From: Nautilus pompilius | Taxonomy: Eukaryota; Mollusca; Cephalopoda; Nautilida; Nautilidae | Reading direction: 5' to 3' | Assembly: GCA_018389105.1 (NCBI GenBank) | Contig: JACATO010002455.1 | Location: forward strand, 124,001-188,000 | Length of the DNA stretch: 64,000 nucleotides | In this document: piece after piece, positions 1 through 12,376 of the stretch | Numbering within the stretch: position 1 is the stretch's first letter | How the letters are laid out: the number at the start of each line of letters is the position of its first letter | Made by a program: the position numbers and the translations under genes | Notes under the pieces: generated by a model | Told to the model about the DNA's origin: nothing | Database searches by the model: none | Seen by the model: only the letters and a program-made list of their open reading frames with translations

Positions 1-2611
1 TAAATAATTGTCAAACGTTGCCACCACACAAACTTTACAGAATCTACGTCATTTTAATTTCTGTAATGACCAATCTGATTCGGCTCTGCAATAGGAATAT
101 CGAATTTACAAACCATTAGCAAATTAATCATTTAAAATTTATAAATTTTCTATAGACAATTGAGATTTAAATGGCCCAGTCGCAGGAGTTCTTTTATCTG
201 CTTGAGTTAACATAAGAATAAAATGGTTTGAACGATAATTAATATTACTATCCGATTTTTTTTTTTTTGATTTTTCTTTTTCTGTGTTGTCTCGTATTTT
301 TCATTTCCTCAAAGAATGTTTTTGAATCTTTCACTTATTTATTTCACACCGGTAAATTTCGATCTTTCGGCTGGTTCGTGTAATTTCCGCTTTAATGTAT
401 GTATATATATGGTGGAGCCGTCGAGGTAGCACAGGCTAGCAGCCATCTGATTTACACTTACGCTTGCTGAACGATCTACGTGGACACAATCTATGGCAGA
501 TCGCAGTCGTTAGCGGCGAGCGAGACGTTTTACGAATGGATTAATTTAAACTGGCGTAATCACCTCGGGTCGGCATCTAGCATTTCTTCAACTCGCCTGG
601 TTTTAAAATTATATCCGAGTTTCGTGGTAACTTAATATTCGCCATAGTTCCGAAATAGCTACTTTATTCGTGAGGCCGACCCGAAAGACAGTTCGTGTAA
701 GGTTACAGATCATCTGTGATAAAATACGAATCGCCAACAGAGTTAACACTTTCAACCCCACCGCTGCTGCTATTCCCCTTCCAGATTTTCCAACTTAAAT
801 CAGAATACTCAAAATTCCCTACTCTCGGATTATTTTTCTCACTTAAAAATCATGTGAATTTTTCTTCTTTTCTGAATTTTTAAAACAAAAAAAAAAAAAC
901 TGTCGTTAACCTGATTCATACTTCTGTGTACACAATACTTGTGGTCATTTTGGCTAGGGTCGACATTCTTTAGATTTATGTCTTATAACTCCGCCATCTG
1001 GATGGGGGGTTAGTAACATCGGCCAACTCTGGTAGCAAACTGACGGACGAACATCTGAGAAATCTCTAGTTGCATTACTTTCGGGCCTCTCTCTTCCTGA
1101 CTATAGAAAATCCGATACTGTTACCATTATTCGCATTTCCTTTTTACTGCCAACTCCCAGCCCCCAGAACAAAGGAACAGATCTGTTAATATACTAAGAA
1201 CTTAAAATGTAAGCTATTATTACAGCTGCTGGCCGTTAATTTCGACGCGATCTCTTTAAATTTAAGCTCTCAACATTTCTCGGACTGCGCAACATAGTTG
1301 CGGAAGCTGTACTGGAGTATCGATAGGAGAATAGTTATTACATTACATGTGTTTCGATGTTAGCTCAGCAATGAAGTGTAATAATAATAATAATAATAAT
1401 AGATATTAGTATCTCTTGTTAAAACTGTGTGGAGTCCGTTGCGTCTTTGATAAGTGTTGGCGGACGTCCATCGGAAAGCTTTTCTAGCTGGGGCATGCCG
1501 GCAGACCGTCGCAGAACTTCTTGTGTTCGTCTACACGTTATTGTGGTGTCTGGCGGATGTCGGCGAACTCCAGGATCTTATTAATCATCTGTGTCGTGTG
1601 TGAGAGAGAAACAGCGGACTCTAATGTGTTTCAGCCGACGGCGAGACCCGATTTGACTTTGTTACAGGGACCGTCCCGGAAGACGGGACGTTGATGTTTG
1701 CGCAAACTGGCGTCTTGTCCAATTTACGCAAGGAACATGTTCAAACATCACACGTGGGTGCGCACTCAACTACCGCCCGTTGCGGAGCCGCCTCCATCTT
1801 TTTCCACGATGCTCACTGACAGAGGTAGACATTTACAGAGCCATTTCAAATGCGATGTTTGTCTTTTGTTAACGCAGGCAAATTCTTCCACAACAGCGGT
1901 GAAGGAACCACGCGCTAGTTGGCTCGCATCTTGACCTTCGCTACTCAGGTAACTTACTTGGTCACCAAGGTTGACGCCCCCCTCTCTCCACACCTCTTCC
2001 TAGTTCTCGCCCTTAACATAGTCCTCGAGACTTTGAAGTCAGGGTAGGGGTTCGGCAAAGAAAGACCACATATCGGTCATAACTATTTCTTGGTTTTGTC
2101 TCTCGCTTCTTCTCTGATCGTTCTAGAACAGCGCGAGGGGCGGCTTAATATCCGAAGCAGGTTTTGTTCCTGTTTTACCGAGACTTCGTCGGAGTCTGTT
2201 CATCTGGCAAAGACGAGTTCGGAAACTTTCTTTGACGCCAACAACACGCACTGGCAGCAGATTTCGCTAGAATACGACCAACAGAAGCGTACAGCCATAC
2301 AGAACTCTCTCTCCTTTCTTACCTTTAGGTTTCTGACGAACAAACAGTTCGTCCCTGTAAAAGCTACGAGAGGTTTTTCCTCGCCTCACTTAGCACTAAA
2401 CTACATCTCAGTCTTCATCTGACTTTATTAGCTCACAAGTTCTATCTCTAAATACATTTACCGATAAAGGTGGAACTTGTATGTCTTTCCTAGTGCTTTA
2501 AGAATGGACTTAGCATGATATATATGTATGTATGCTTTGACGTAAATAACAAATGTAGTCATTAACGCTTTCAATGCCTCATCAGCAAACTCTCTTTTAA
2601 CACAACGGGAG
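1..2611. other. Non-coding stretch, no gene recognised
   Basis: Both strands hold only short open frames without recognisable domains. Visible features are an (AAT)n run near 1,379-1,402, A/T homopolymer runs near 261 and 888, and moderate base composition. The open frames around 1.7-2.4 kb (at most 110 codons) show no family resemblance and overlap on opposite strands, so I do not call them genes. Confidence 0.5.
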
Positions 2612-2713
2612 TTTCTCTCTCTCTTCTCTCTCTCCTCTCTCTCTCTTCTCTCTCTCTCTCTCTCTCTCCATCTCTCCCCCTCTCTCTCTCTCTCTCTCTC
2701 TCCATCTCTCCCC

Positions 2714-2774
<61 letters not shown>
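2612..2774. repeat. (CT)n microsatellite with CCATCTCTCCCC interruptions
   Basis: About 160 bases of CT dinucleotide on the + strand. The interruption CCATCTCTCCCCCTCT occurs twice about 50 bases apart, so part of the tract has been duplicated as a larger unit. The strand is an almost pure pyrimidine tract. Confidence 0.95.
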
Positions 2775-2776
<2 letters not shown>

Positions 2777-5700
2777 GCCTATCCTTCCTTCATTTATCCA
2801 TCTCTAATAATTTTTTTGGCCAGTATTAATTATCACGGTAAAAAAAAAAAAACAAAGTCTCGAGTGAAAATAAAATTATTTGATACAATAATTTTTAATA
2901 ACTGATAATTAGAAATCTAAGTTCTTATCTTGAATGTTTTTAGCGTATCTGTTCTAAGGGGGAGAGAACTCTTTTGTCGTAAAGTTATGCAATTAATAGA
3001 TTTCTGTCAACTTTCGAGTGACTATACGGTGGTGAAAATGATATTCGACAATTTTGTAAACGACGATGTATTTTGACACGATTTTCTATTATATATCCCG
3101 ATGTCCGTGAATAAATTACCCTTTATTAAGGTGCTACAGTTACCTACTTTTATTTACCTTAAGGAAACGTAAAGACATTTAATATTTACGACTTTCTTGA
3201 GGGGAAGAAATATCTGAGATTGTTCTTTTTTTAAGCATTGTAAATGTTTGTTTTTTTTTTCCATATTATTTAATAAAATAAACAAAAAAAATGATAAATA
3301 AAGTGAAAATAATCAAGCGGTTTTAGAGTCCGTAAAGATTTTTTTAAAAAGGTTTTATTGTATCTTACTCGAACAGGACATGGTAGTTTCCAAGAGTTAA
3401 TTAGTGTTTGGATGGTAGCGTATCGATTCTCGTAAAAACGTGTACAGGCCTCAATGACCGCGTAGAATAGACTTTACTAATCAATGTCTTTACTAGAGAG
3501 CATTTCCTTTATCAATGAAAAATTTATAATAATTAACAAACAAGAATAATAGTCGGTGGACGGCTGTAATGCAGTCTGCTACGTTATTTATGAATTTAAT
3601 TGTAATTGTATCATCATCATGATTACTCATCTGTGCAATATCTACAAATAAGCTTTTTGATGAAAGGGAATCAAGTTTTGCATCGTTGCTGGGATTAACG
3701 ATAACGCGTAGCTGATGAACACATTCCACGGAGAAGCTATAGAAGCTTTGTAGCAGCCTTTTGTGGTGGATCGGTGATCAATGGTGAGGTCTGTCCCTGT
3801 CAGCCATATTGGAATATAGAAATCTGGGAACACTGACCCTTGTTTCAGCTCGGAACTCGGAAGGAAAAAAAAATACTCCATATTGGAATGTCGTCATCCG
3901 GGGGGGGGGAATATTTTGAACTGCATAAAGTCACAGGTGTTGAACATGTTTTTTTTTTTAAAAAAAAATACGTAGCTATAACAACGGTAAATGTAATTAA
4001 CTCCCAAGAACCGGTGAGACAGCTGTAAAGAGAAAATATGGCGGAGAGCATCTAAATCGAGAGCGAGGCTGTGCACGAGCTAGCTAGTGACCCAGTGTAC
4101 AGTGAGTCGATCTCCGCCGCCGACTGTCAACGATTGCCCCCTTTTTACGAGCACGGACTTAAAGGATGACTTCCGAAAGGTGCGTATAAAAATCGGTCGA
4201 GGTTAGAAGCAGCAAACTAAGAGAGGAGGAGATGCGAGCTACGACTCCGTTTACTTGGCCGTTTTACCGTCCGCGCTACCGCTGAAGTCGCGTTCAGCGC
4301 CAAGTGTTTTGGAAATTCCATTCGTTTAACGGGTGAATAGACGTGAAGATGTTGATCGATATAACGGAGAAATAACTGTTCGGCGGTGCCGTGGACACGG
4401 GACGAGATTTCTACACGGGCACTGCCTTTCAGAAGGACTCGAGGTTCTCGGTGACATCGGGCGTCTTCCTTCATCCATCCACGCATCGTTCCCGGAATAG
4501 GTGACGGCGCGCTGGGCCGTCGTACAGCGACGTTTGCCATGCACCGATACAGCAGCAGCAGCAGCAAAAAACAATGCTTCGGTGCCGCAGAAATCAATGT
4601 GAGAGACAACACTGGGCGAGAAGTGGTTGGGGGGAGGGTGGTGGGGTCCGAACGGCGTGGGAACGTCGCTTGTTTGTCGAAGCAGCGATGGCTCCGGCTA
4701 GTACTCGGGAAAGCCACCAGGAAAGCGGGTAAAAACCCGTTGAGGCGGATTTTTTCCCAGAAACAGGGCCCTGACGATTCGAGGGTTCCTCGTCGATTGG
4801 TACAGTCTCTCCAGGTTGGGGGAGGGGGGTGGAAATAATTTTAAAGATCCGGAAGACCTGAAATTCGCAAACCAGAGAAAAAGAAATGCAAGCAAGCGAG
4901 AGATTGTCTTTGCCCCTTAATGGAGCTGTTATACACCCTCTCTCGTGCAAAAGCTCTATTTATTCGGCCTACACAGGACAAGCACCGAGCAGTGGAGCGA
5001 ACTCTCGCGGGCACTTCGGTGAGACGCATCTACGCCGGTGTTTGCGTTATAGATCGACCTCCAAGACTAACGCGTATCCGACGCATCGAACAGCCGACGT
5101 GGGGTAAAAAAAGCACTGTATCCCTTTGAACTCTGACCGTCGGGGAGTCGGCGACCAATACGACACGTGCGGAGAACATCAGATTCATCGAGAATTCTCG
5201 AACTTTTTCGACGGGGACAGACGCTCGACCACTTGGACTTTTTAGTTGTTGTTTTTTTTTTTTGTACTTAGAGAGATTTTCATCAGCCTTGAGCGGTCAC
5301 TGCTGTTTATGTTACTCGTCGTTTCGAACAGTTAGGGACTTTTTCTTCTCCAAGGATGTGAATAACCACTCGTTTAAACTTTCGAAGACGATTTTAAAGG
5401 TTTTATTCCACGAAAGTTTTCCCCCCACCCCCAATTTCATAACACACACAAAAAAAAAAATACATTTAACAACCCGCATCCATTTTCTTCTTTGGGAAAA
5501 AAGTCCACGCGTGACCTAGAATTTTATTGGTTGTTTTCCTTTTACTTGGTCTGCCACACCGTTTCTGAGGTACTCGCATCGCCATATGTCGGTTAGTAAC
5601 GGCACACAGTTCACCGAGGTATGTTCCGGTGGAACAGTTTTCCCGGGTAAGGACCGGGTCGTCTTCCCAGAGTGGCGCCTATCCCAATATGACCGAACGG

Positions 5701-7109
5701 CTTTTGCGATCCACCACAGAATACAGCTCTATAGGTGAATCTATAACTGTCAATTAACTGCTGGATAGTGGATCAAACGCAGCCGAAAAATAATAATAAT
5801 AATAATATATAAGAGCACATCTGTGATTTAAAGTCATTTGAGAAATAACGGGACTAGGAAACTTGTATGTCAGCATCTTTTTGATAAGTAAACTAGAAAG
5901 GAAAAAAAAAACAAAAACAAACATTTTCATATGTTGTTGTTTTGTTTGTCATAAAATTACAGTAAAACTACGACGAATGACACTGTAGAACAAGGGTCTC
6001 AAGTCAGCCCCCCCCCCCTCCTCCAGCAGAAAAATGTATCCGGCCCTTTGTGCAAAAATAATTGAACACAAGAAATGTCTCGCCAGCCATCGCCTGTGCA
6101 AGAAACAAAGCTCACATCTGAATTGGCGATACTGGCTCATGCGGACTGATTGGACACTATATGGTTACGTAATGGCTCAAACGGACTAAGACGTGATGAC
6201 TCACGTGAACCGACAAACTGGAAAACCGGACGTGACACGGTTACAATGTATGACGATTCATATCAACCGATGACCGGAAGCCTCCTCTGTCACCGATGAA
6301 TCACGATACCGGGGATTTAGTGCGATTGCATAAAGGGCATTGATCATCGGCGTTTGCTCAGTGCTGCTCTACCCGAGTTTTGTTCACGTTCTTTGTTCGC
6401 GTTCTCCATCTTCTTGACAGCCAACAGTAGGACGAGTCGGCATAAGTTGGGCTCCGACTATCGATTGTTATGGGCGAACTATTCAGCCCCTTTTGGAAAA
6501 CTCTTGCCATTAGGCGAGCGGGTTTCAGTGAGATTCGCACTGGCGAATGCATTTTACTTCAGCGGGGTCATCATTGACCGAGCGGTTCTCCGCTCGGTTC
6601 CGACAGGCGAACCCGCTCAGTCGCAGAGGCGCGATGAAGGGGATGAGGGAGTAGAAGAAGTGGGCGTTGTTCCACCAAAAATTTGAAAAATAAAAAAAAA
6701 AAGGTGGGTAGACAAGAATTAATATGTCACTAATGTATTACTATACCAATTTTATAAAATATTGTCACATCTCATTAGGCTCTCTTCTAGAATTTGTCTT
6801 TACTGAGCATGAAGAGCTGGATCCTTCTTGTCTGTAGCAACCTGTAGAGAATTGTGGTGCTTGTTGAGTCTTCATCTTGTTGGTCCTTCGCCCTTTATTT
6901 CTTTCCTCTCTACTGATTATACGACATTCCAAAAATTAGGTGAGGAGGGGGCAGTGAGCGTGTAAGATCGATCAGTGAGGAATGCGATTTAGTTTTTTAA
7001 TCAGTTCCCATCGATATTTAATGTTTATTTTAAAATAAAAGCTAGAGACATTCGAAACCGTATGAAGCGGCAACCTTCAGTGTGGTCCCATTTCAGTATT
7101 ATCTATCCA
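2775..7109. other. Non-coding stretch, no gene recognised
   Basis: No supported gene. A TATA-like GTATAAAAATC lies near 4,183, about 150 bases downstream of an ATATGGCGG motif near 4,036; together these could be a promoter, but no following exon can be recognised. Other features are a T-run joined to an A-run near 3,950-3,968, an (AAT)n run near 5,790-5,806, and a perfect hairpin listed separately. The open frames between 4.2 and 5.1 kb overlap on both strands and show no domain. Confidence 0.45.
6577..6598. other. Perfect 9-bp-stem hairpin
   Basis: ACCGAGCGG is followed by a TTCT loop and then CCGCTCGGT, so the two arms pair perfectly over 9 base pairs. The sequence around it is ordinary, and no T-run or known 3'-end signal follows. 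It could be a transcribed stem-loop or chance. Confidence 0.6.
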
Positions 7110-7130
7110 TCTCTCTCTCTCTCTCTCGCG

Positions 7131-7166
<36 letters not shown>

Positions 7167-7224
7167 GATATATATATATATAATATATATATATACTTTC
7201 TCTCTCTCTCTCTCTCTCTCTCTC
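7110..7224. repeat. (CT)n-(TA)n-(CT)n compound microsatellite
   Basis: A CT tract, a roughly 50-base run of alternating TA (broken by GA and AA steps), then a second CT tract. The TA core is self-complementary and could extrude as a cruciform. Confidence 0.9.
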
Positions 7225-9096
7225 AATGTGTGTGAAAGCGAGGATCGAAATGGAAGTTGTGGATTATCATTACATATGCGTTTGCTGTATGCTACAGTAA
7301 ACGTTAATTTGTGAACAGTGGGTTATGGCAATAAATTTCCAGTAAAGTTCACGAGTTGTTTTCGTTGTATCAGTAAAGTCCTCTCGTATGTTATGAGCTT
7401 AATCTATTGTATTTTTAAGCATTTTGGTTCGGTTATAGTTTCTTAACGTTCTCTTATTCTTGTGCTTGTCTATAGAGTTAACTGCCGCTCTCCGTGCAAG
7501 GAAAGAAAGAACTTAGTTTGCTGACTAAGTTAACAAATTAAGTCATTAGTCTTCAGCAGACTAAATCGTTTGTCGTCATTTGTTTGTGTTAAACTATACA
7601 AATAGAAAGTCCATATTTCAAATGCAATAACAAAATATGCTATCCCAGGTTTCATTAGGGGAGTATCCATTGGGAGGAAGTGGTGGTGGGACAGAGCCAT
7701 GTTCCCTCGGGACATATTTTTAAATCTGCTTCTTCCCTGTTGCCGAAAAATTTGGCGTTCGCCTTTGGGTCTCAGCACGAGATTTGGTCTCCCCGTTCCA
7801 GGAGCTTACCGGGTTGGCGCCGCTCTTTCGCTTCGAACAGAGTTCGGGAATTGCCCCTGTGTTTCACCATAGCGAACTTTCTTAAATTGCTGGTTATTTC
7901 GGTAATTGGCGATGATAACTGCCGTTAATGCCGCGGTATTTTGGGGGGCCATTAAACGGAGTACGAGAAGAGAAATTGAAAGTAACGCAACATCAGTGAG
8001 AAACAGAGTGACGGGGATGACGCGATTAGGGAGAGAAATTAAAACGAGCTGTGGTCACGTGGCAAGGACGGCAGCAGAGGATAACTCCAAAAATGTTTTG
8101 GATGTATTCCCGGTAGAGTTTTAGGGAAACCACGACAGACCAAAGGATGGACGGCTTAACGTACATATTTCAAAAAAAAAACAAACTCGAGCATAACAGG
8201 AAACAGAGGCCAAAGACCCGAAAATGTGCGTGATATGATAATTTATGCAAATTCTGAACTTATTACACAAATGTGTCTGGTCTGTCAAGCTTTGAGCTTC
8301 ACTAATAAATTACGTTCTTTATGATGTCACGACTTCTTTGAAGAAACTTCTTGCCGTCAACGTCAGTTGTTTCAGTGAAGTGTCACATTAGTCAGTTTTC
8401 TGGTTCTCTGTCACTCGGAGCTGGCATTTTACGGAAATAATTTATGATTCGACGAGGCTGCTGAATTCATTCTTCTCGCCGGTAGAGTTGTACAGTCAGT
8501 ATTTCTGCTTTATTGTTGGTGATGCACGCCTTAACACATAGGATAGTGCGGCTGGGGAGTGAAAGCCTCGACCGCTGTTAGGGGAACTTCGAGGTGAACA
8601 CTTTGAATTTGCCGTACGAAGTAGAACACTAGCAGAAAATATCATCATATGGACATTTACCTCGGTAAATCCGTAAAATAGACAAGAAGAAAAGATTGTC
8701 ACACGCATCTCGAGTACGTGTGAGACAGTCCTCCGTGCCCTTGCCAGTGGTTCGATAGATTTCCGTGATAGAACGCTGCACATGGTTACGATGAATTTCG
8801 GGACATTAAAAGAAACACACAAACTGCAATTATTTGCTCTCACTAGCATTTATACCACTGACAGCCATATTGTTTCTAGTACACATTAGCGACACCCCTC
8901 GTCCAATCTAAAGGGGCCGATTTCCGCGTTAAGATGGGGCGTGGACTATTGCCAGCACTTACAGCTATTAACGAAAGAGTAGCTTTCACTTTATCGAATC
9001 TCGTTTTTTAAAGAAACTCCACCAGAGTTAGCAGATTCTACGCTCAGTTTATTCCACAAATAAACATACTGTACCGGCTAAACGCTGCGATTGGGT
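7225..9096. other. Mostly non-coding stretch
   Basis: No intact gene. The only family resemblance I see is a short reverse-transcriptase-tail-like segment near 8.05-8.16 kb, listed separately. The 117-codon frame on the - strand at 8,496-8,849 has no recognisable domain. Confidence 0.45.
8048..8160 (+). pseudogene. Possible LINE reverse transcriptase C-terminal remnant
   Basis: One frame reads GHVARTAAEDNSKNVLDVFP. This resembles the GHVARM-(x)n-KKVL segment found after the reverse transcriptase domain in many non-LTR retrotransposon ORF2 proteins. Just downstream, GKPRQ and QRMDGL readings in shifted frames recall the usual GRPR-RW-D segment, so at least one frameshift would be needed. The rest of the LINE is not visible. 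The match is short, so this is a tentative call made from memory of the family pattern. Confidence 0.35.
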
Positions 9097-9167
9097 TATA
9101 GGCGCTACACTGGCAGCTTATCTAACTGTGACGTCACAGGTCGCACCAGAATCTCGTCACGGACCAC
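9097..9167 (+). repeat. 71-bp interspersed repeat, copy A
   Basis: It starts TATAGGCGCTACACTGGCAG and contains TGTGACGTCACAGGTCGC. A second copy lies in reverse orientation at 14,956-15,026, with about 64 of 70 positions matching by eye. It contains the palindrome TGACGTCA, the CRE-type site. The flanks of the two copies do not match, so these are the limits of the shared sequence. Confidence 0.85.
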
Positions 9168-10207
9168 GGGAATAAAAGGAAAGGCAAACGTGTTGGTTGT
9201 GTGGCTTCTGATGGTCTGAGTTGGTGCTAAAGTTGGTAAAAAAAGTCTGCAGCAAATCTTAAATCATTAAATTGTTTGTCCGCTTAATCACAGAAATATT
9301 TTTCAGCTAACAAGAGTGAAAGTCAAAAGGGTATCGAAATCGCAAACGAGGCTCGCTTTAATTTAAAATTATTCCTTTAATGGACAGAATTGTTAAATAG
9401 GCGGGGTATATTGCCATGGCGGCTGTCAGTGTATCCAAGTCTTAAAAAAGACCTCATAACGGATCTTAGTCCTTGAATGGTTTCCGAGTTGGGGACTGGG
9501 TAAGACTTCGGTTATCTTTACCGAGCCTTCAGCAACAACAGAATTTAATGATTCTCTGAAAATCCAAATAAGATGCCAACTCTCCTTTTGTCCGCGCGAT
9601 GAAAAGCGAATCGAACAAAGGGAGATTTTAAGAAATTTTAAATGCAGACTGCAAGTAGAATTAAGTTACAAATAATTCAATTCTGTACGTTAACTGTCGT
9701 TTCTGAGTCTCGTTCTTTTGTTCGGCGTTAACTGGGAAATGTATTTAACGTTCTTATTTAGGAGGCAACTGGAAAAGGGCGAGGGGTTTTATCGAGCACT
9801 CAGTTTGTTGGTGGGCACCGTTTAAGCTGAGAGGACAAACTGACACTGCTACCGCAGAGAGGGGAGTTGTATTCCGGTCAGGGTTCACGGTCTACGAAGC
9901 AAAACAACAACAACAAAAAAAAGGGGGGCGGTCTACCCTATACACAACGATAAATGTCAAACTTGGCACGGGCGCGAAGCCAGCTGAGCCACGCGGGCGA
10001 CGTGAAGGCTTTCGGGAGCAGACTCACGGTTTGGTGGTAGATATCTGGAAATCGAACCACTTCCTAGCCCCCCCCCCACAACCCGGCCCCGGGGGCGCGA
10101 ATTCAGGGGGAGCCCTGAGCACTTCTTGCCTAGTTCTACTCCATAGGGGATGGAAACGTCTCTGTTTCTTTGATGTGAGCATCACGACAGATAGTTTAGC
10201 CTGGGTT
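9168..10207. other. Non-coding stretch, no gene recognised
   Basis: No supported gene. It holds a C-run near 10,070 and a CAA-rich patch near 9,905. A GTGGCTCAGCTGG box-A-like string is present on the - strand near 9,985-9,997, but the only box-B-like string lies on the wrong side, so no tRNA gene is called. Confidence 0.45.
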
Positions 10208-10795
10208 CTCTCTCTCTCTCTCTCTCTCTGTAATAACGTCATCATCATCATCATCATCTCTCTCTCTGTACTAACGTCATCATCATATTCATCATCATCA
10301 TCATCTCTCTCCCTCTCTCTCTCTCTCTCTGTAATAACGTCATCATCATCATCATCTCTCTCTCTCTCTCTCTGTACTAACGTCATCATCATATCATCAT
10401 CATCATCATCTCTCTCTCTGTACTAACGTCATCATCATATTCATCATCATCATCATCATCTCTCTCTGCACTAACGTCATCATCATCATCATCATCATCA
10501 TCTCTCTCTGCACTAACGTCATCATCATCATCATCTCTCTCTCTCTCTGTACTAACGTCATCATCATATTCATCATCATCATCATCATCTCTCTCTGCAC
10601 TAACGTCATCATCATATTCATCATCATCATCATCTCTCTCTCTCTCTCTCTCTGTACTAACGTCATCATCATATTCATCATCATCATCATCTCTCTCTCT
10701 CTGTACTAACGTCATCATCATATTCATCATCATCATCATCATCATCTCTCTCTCTCTGTACTAACGTCATCATCATATTCATCATCATCATCATC

Positions 10796-10832
<37 letters not shown>
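10208..10832. repeat. Compound (CT)n / TACTAACG / (TCA)n tandem array
   Basis: About 600 bases in which CT tracts alternate with TCA tracts. Each junction carries a short non-repeat linker: TGTACTAACG seven times, TGCACTAACG three times and TGTAATAACG twice (twelve linkers in all). Most TCA tracts carry one TATTCA variant. Spacing varies from about 43 to 61 bases. The array stays open in several frames on both strands, giving Ser/Leu-rich or Met/Asp-rich translations; these are by-products of the repeat and not genes. Confidence 0.95.
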
Positions 10833-10833
<1 letters not shown>

Positions 10834-11828
10834 CCCGTCTCCCTCTCTCTCCCTATTACGTCCCTGCCCCCCTTTTTTATCTCCTTTTCGGTCCAAACAA
10901 CAATCTACTTGCTGCCTCCTCTCAATTTTGCTTAGAACACTCATGGGGCCATTGTGGGTAGGTTCCACCGGATCACGGAAATAAACGCCCTCTTTCTCCC
11001 TATTATGCCTTTATCTCAGTGTTATCCATACTTTTTCTGTTGTTTTTTTTTTTTAATTTTGAAAAAAAAAAGCATTTTAAAATGTTCGTCATCTATTGAG
11101 GATAACAAAACTTCCCTTTGGCTTTGGGTAGCAGCCACGCTTCGCTAAAACACCTGTCACGGGTGTGGATAGATAAATAGCGGGTGCTTTCTGACTGGCT
11201 GGGTGGCTGGAAGTGCGAGCCCCACCCATCCAGCGTTTCTCTAGCACAAACAACAACAACAACAGAAAACCTCTTAGAAAGTCGTCTCGCTATCGCCGTG
11301 TCAATATGTCTTCGTTTCCTCTTTCCTACTTAAAGAGTTGGGGGCTCCCCTGCCCCCCTTTCTTTCTATTGCTAATCAAAATACTTCGAGAAAACGCAAA
11401 GTAATACGTCACTGAAGGAAATATCTCTCCTGGTGTTTCGTTTATTTTTCTCCCCGAATATAACCCCACATATAACGCGCTGTTTTTTTCTTTCTCCCCC
11501 CCCCTTTTAACCTCCCCACCCTTATTACCACAAAACCCTCTTTGTGTTATTGTTTTTATTGATATAGGCGGCCTATCAGACTCGTCGAGTCGGGGGCGCC
11601 AGGGAGTTTTGTTCTCTCCTTGGCGTCGACAATGACAACATGTGTGCGCGCGCACGGTGTTACTTTTCGCTGTACCAAGCAGTGAGCAGTGGTCGACCGA
11701 CCTTACCGGCAACCAAGGCAGCAACGCGACACCAGGGGGCGCTCGAATCTGATCCGGATGCCATTAGTGGTCCGGCCGAAATCTGTGAAAGAGACTCATC
11801 AGTAAAATGATAACAAGGGGTGTGGGGA
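10833..11828. other. Non-coding stretch, no gene recognised
   Basis: No supported gene. It contains T- and A-runs near 11,045-11,070, a (CAA)n patch near 11,250 and GC-richer sequence near 11,580-11,780. The 132-codon frame at 11,326-11,724 on the - strand shows no recognisable domain. Confidence 0.45.
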
Positions 11829-12121
11829 GGAGAGAGAGAGAGAGAGAGAGATGAAGATGGAGAGAGAGAGAGAGAGGGGGAGAGAGGAGAGAGAGAGAGA
11901 GAAGATGGAGAGAGAGAGAGAGGGGGAGAGAGAGATGAAGAGAGAGAGAGAGAGGAGAGAGAGAGGGGGAGAGAGAGAGATGAAGATGAAGAGAGAGAGA
12001 GAGGGGGAGAGAGAGAGAGAGAGATGAAGATAGAGAGGAGAGAGAGAGGGGGAGAGAGAGAGAGAGATGAAGATAGAGAGAGAGAGAGAGAGATGAAGAT
12101 GAAGAGAGAGAGAGAGAGGGG

Positions 12122-12161
<40 letters not shown>

Positions 12162-12376
12162 GATGAAGATGAAGAGAGAGAGAGGGGGAGAGAGAGAGAG
12201 AGAGAGAGATGAAGATGGAGAGAGAGAGGGGGGGAGAGAGAGATGAAGAGAGAGAGAGAGACAGAGAGAGAGGAGAGATGAAGATGGAGAGAGAGAGGGG
12301 GAAAGAGAGATGAAGAGAGAGAGAGGGGGAGGAGAGAGAGAGAGAGAGAGAGGGGGAGGAGAGAGAGAGAGAAGGG
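11829..12376. repeat. (GA)n tract with GATGAAGATG interruptions
   Basis: About 550 bases of almost pure purine on the + strand. AGAGATGAAGATGGAGAGAG-type units recur irregularly, with GAGAGGGGGAGAG variants. A few pyrimidines (T in GATGAAGAT, one C in GCGAGA, one C in GACAGA) are the only breaks. Long mirror-like purine tracts of this sort can form intramolecular triplexes. The apparent Arg/Glu-rich and Ser/Leu/Pro-rich translations are repeat artefacts. Confidence 0.95.

Noticed and set aside
4217-5129. Cluster of overlapping open frames with a TATA-like box upstream
   Set aside because: Frames overlap on both strands and have no domain; promoter and gene cannot be supported from sequence alone.
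9975-10060. tRNA-like boxes near 10 kb
   Set aside because: The box-A-like and box-B-like strings on the - strand are in the wrong order for a pol III promoter.
10024-10968. Long open frames rich in Met/Asp or Ser on both strands
   Set aside because: They lie in the CT/TCA array; any phase is open because the repeat has no stop codons. No domain is present.
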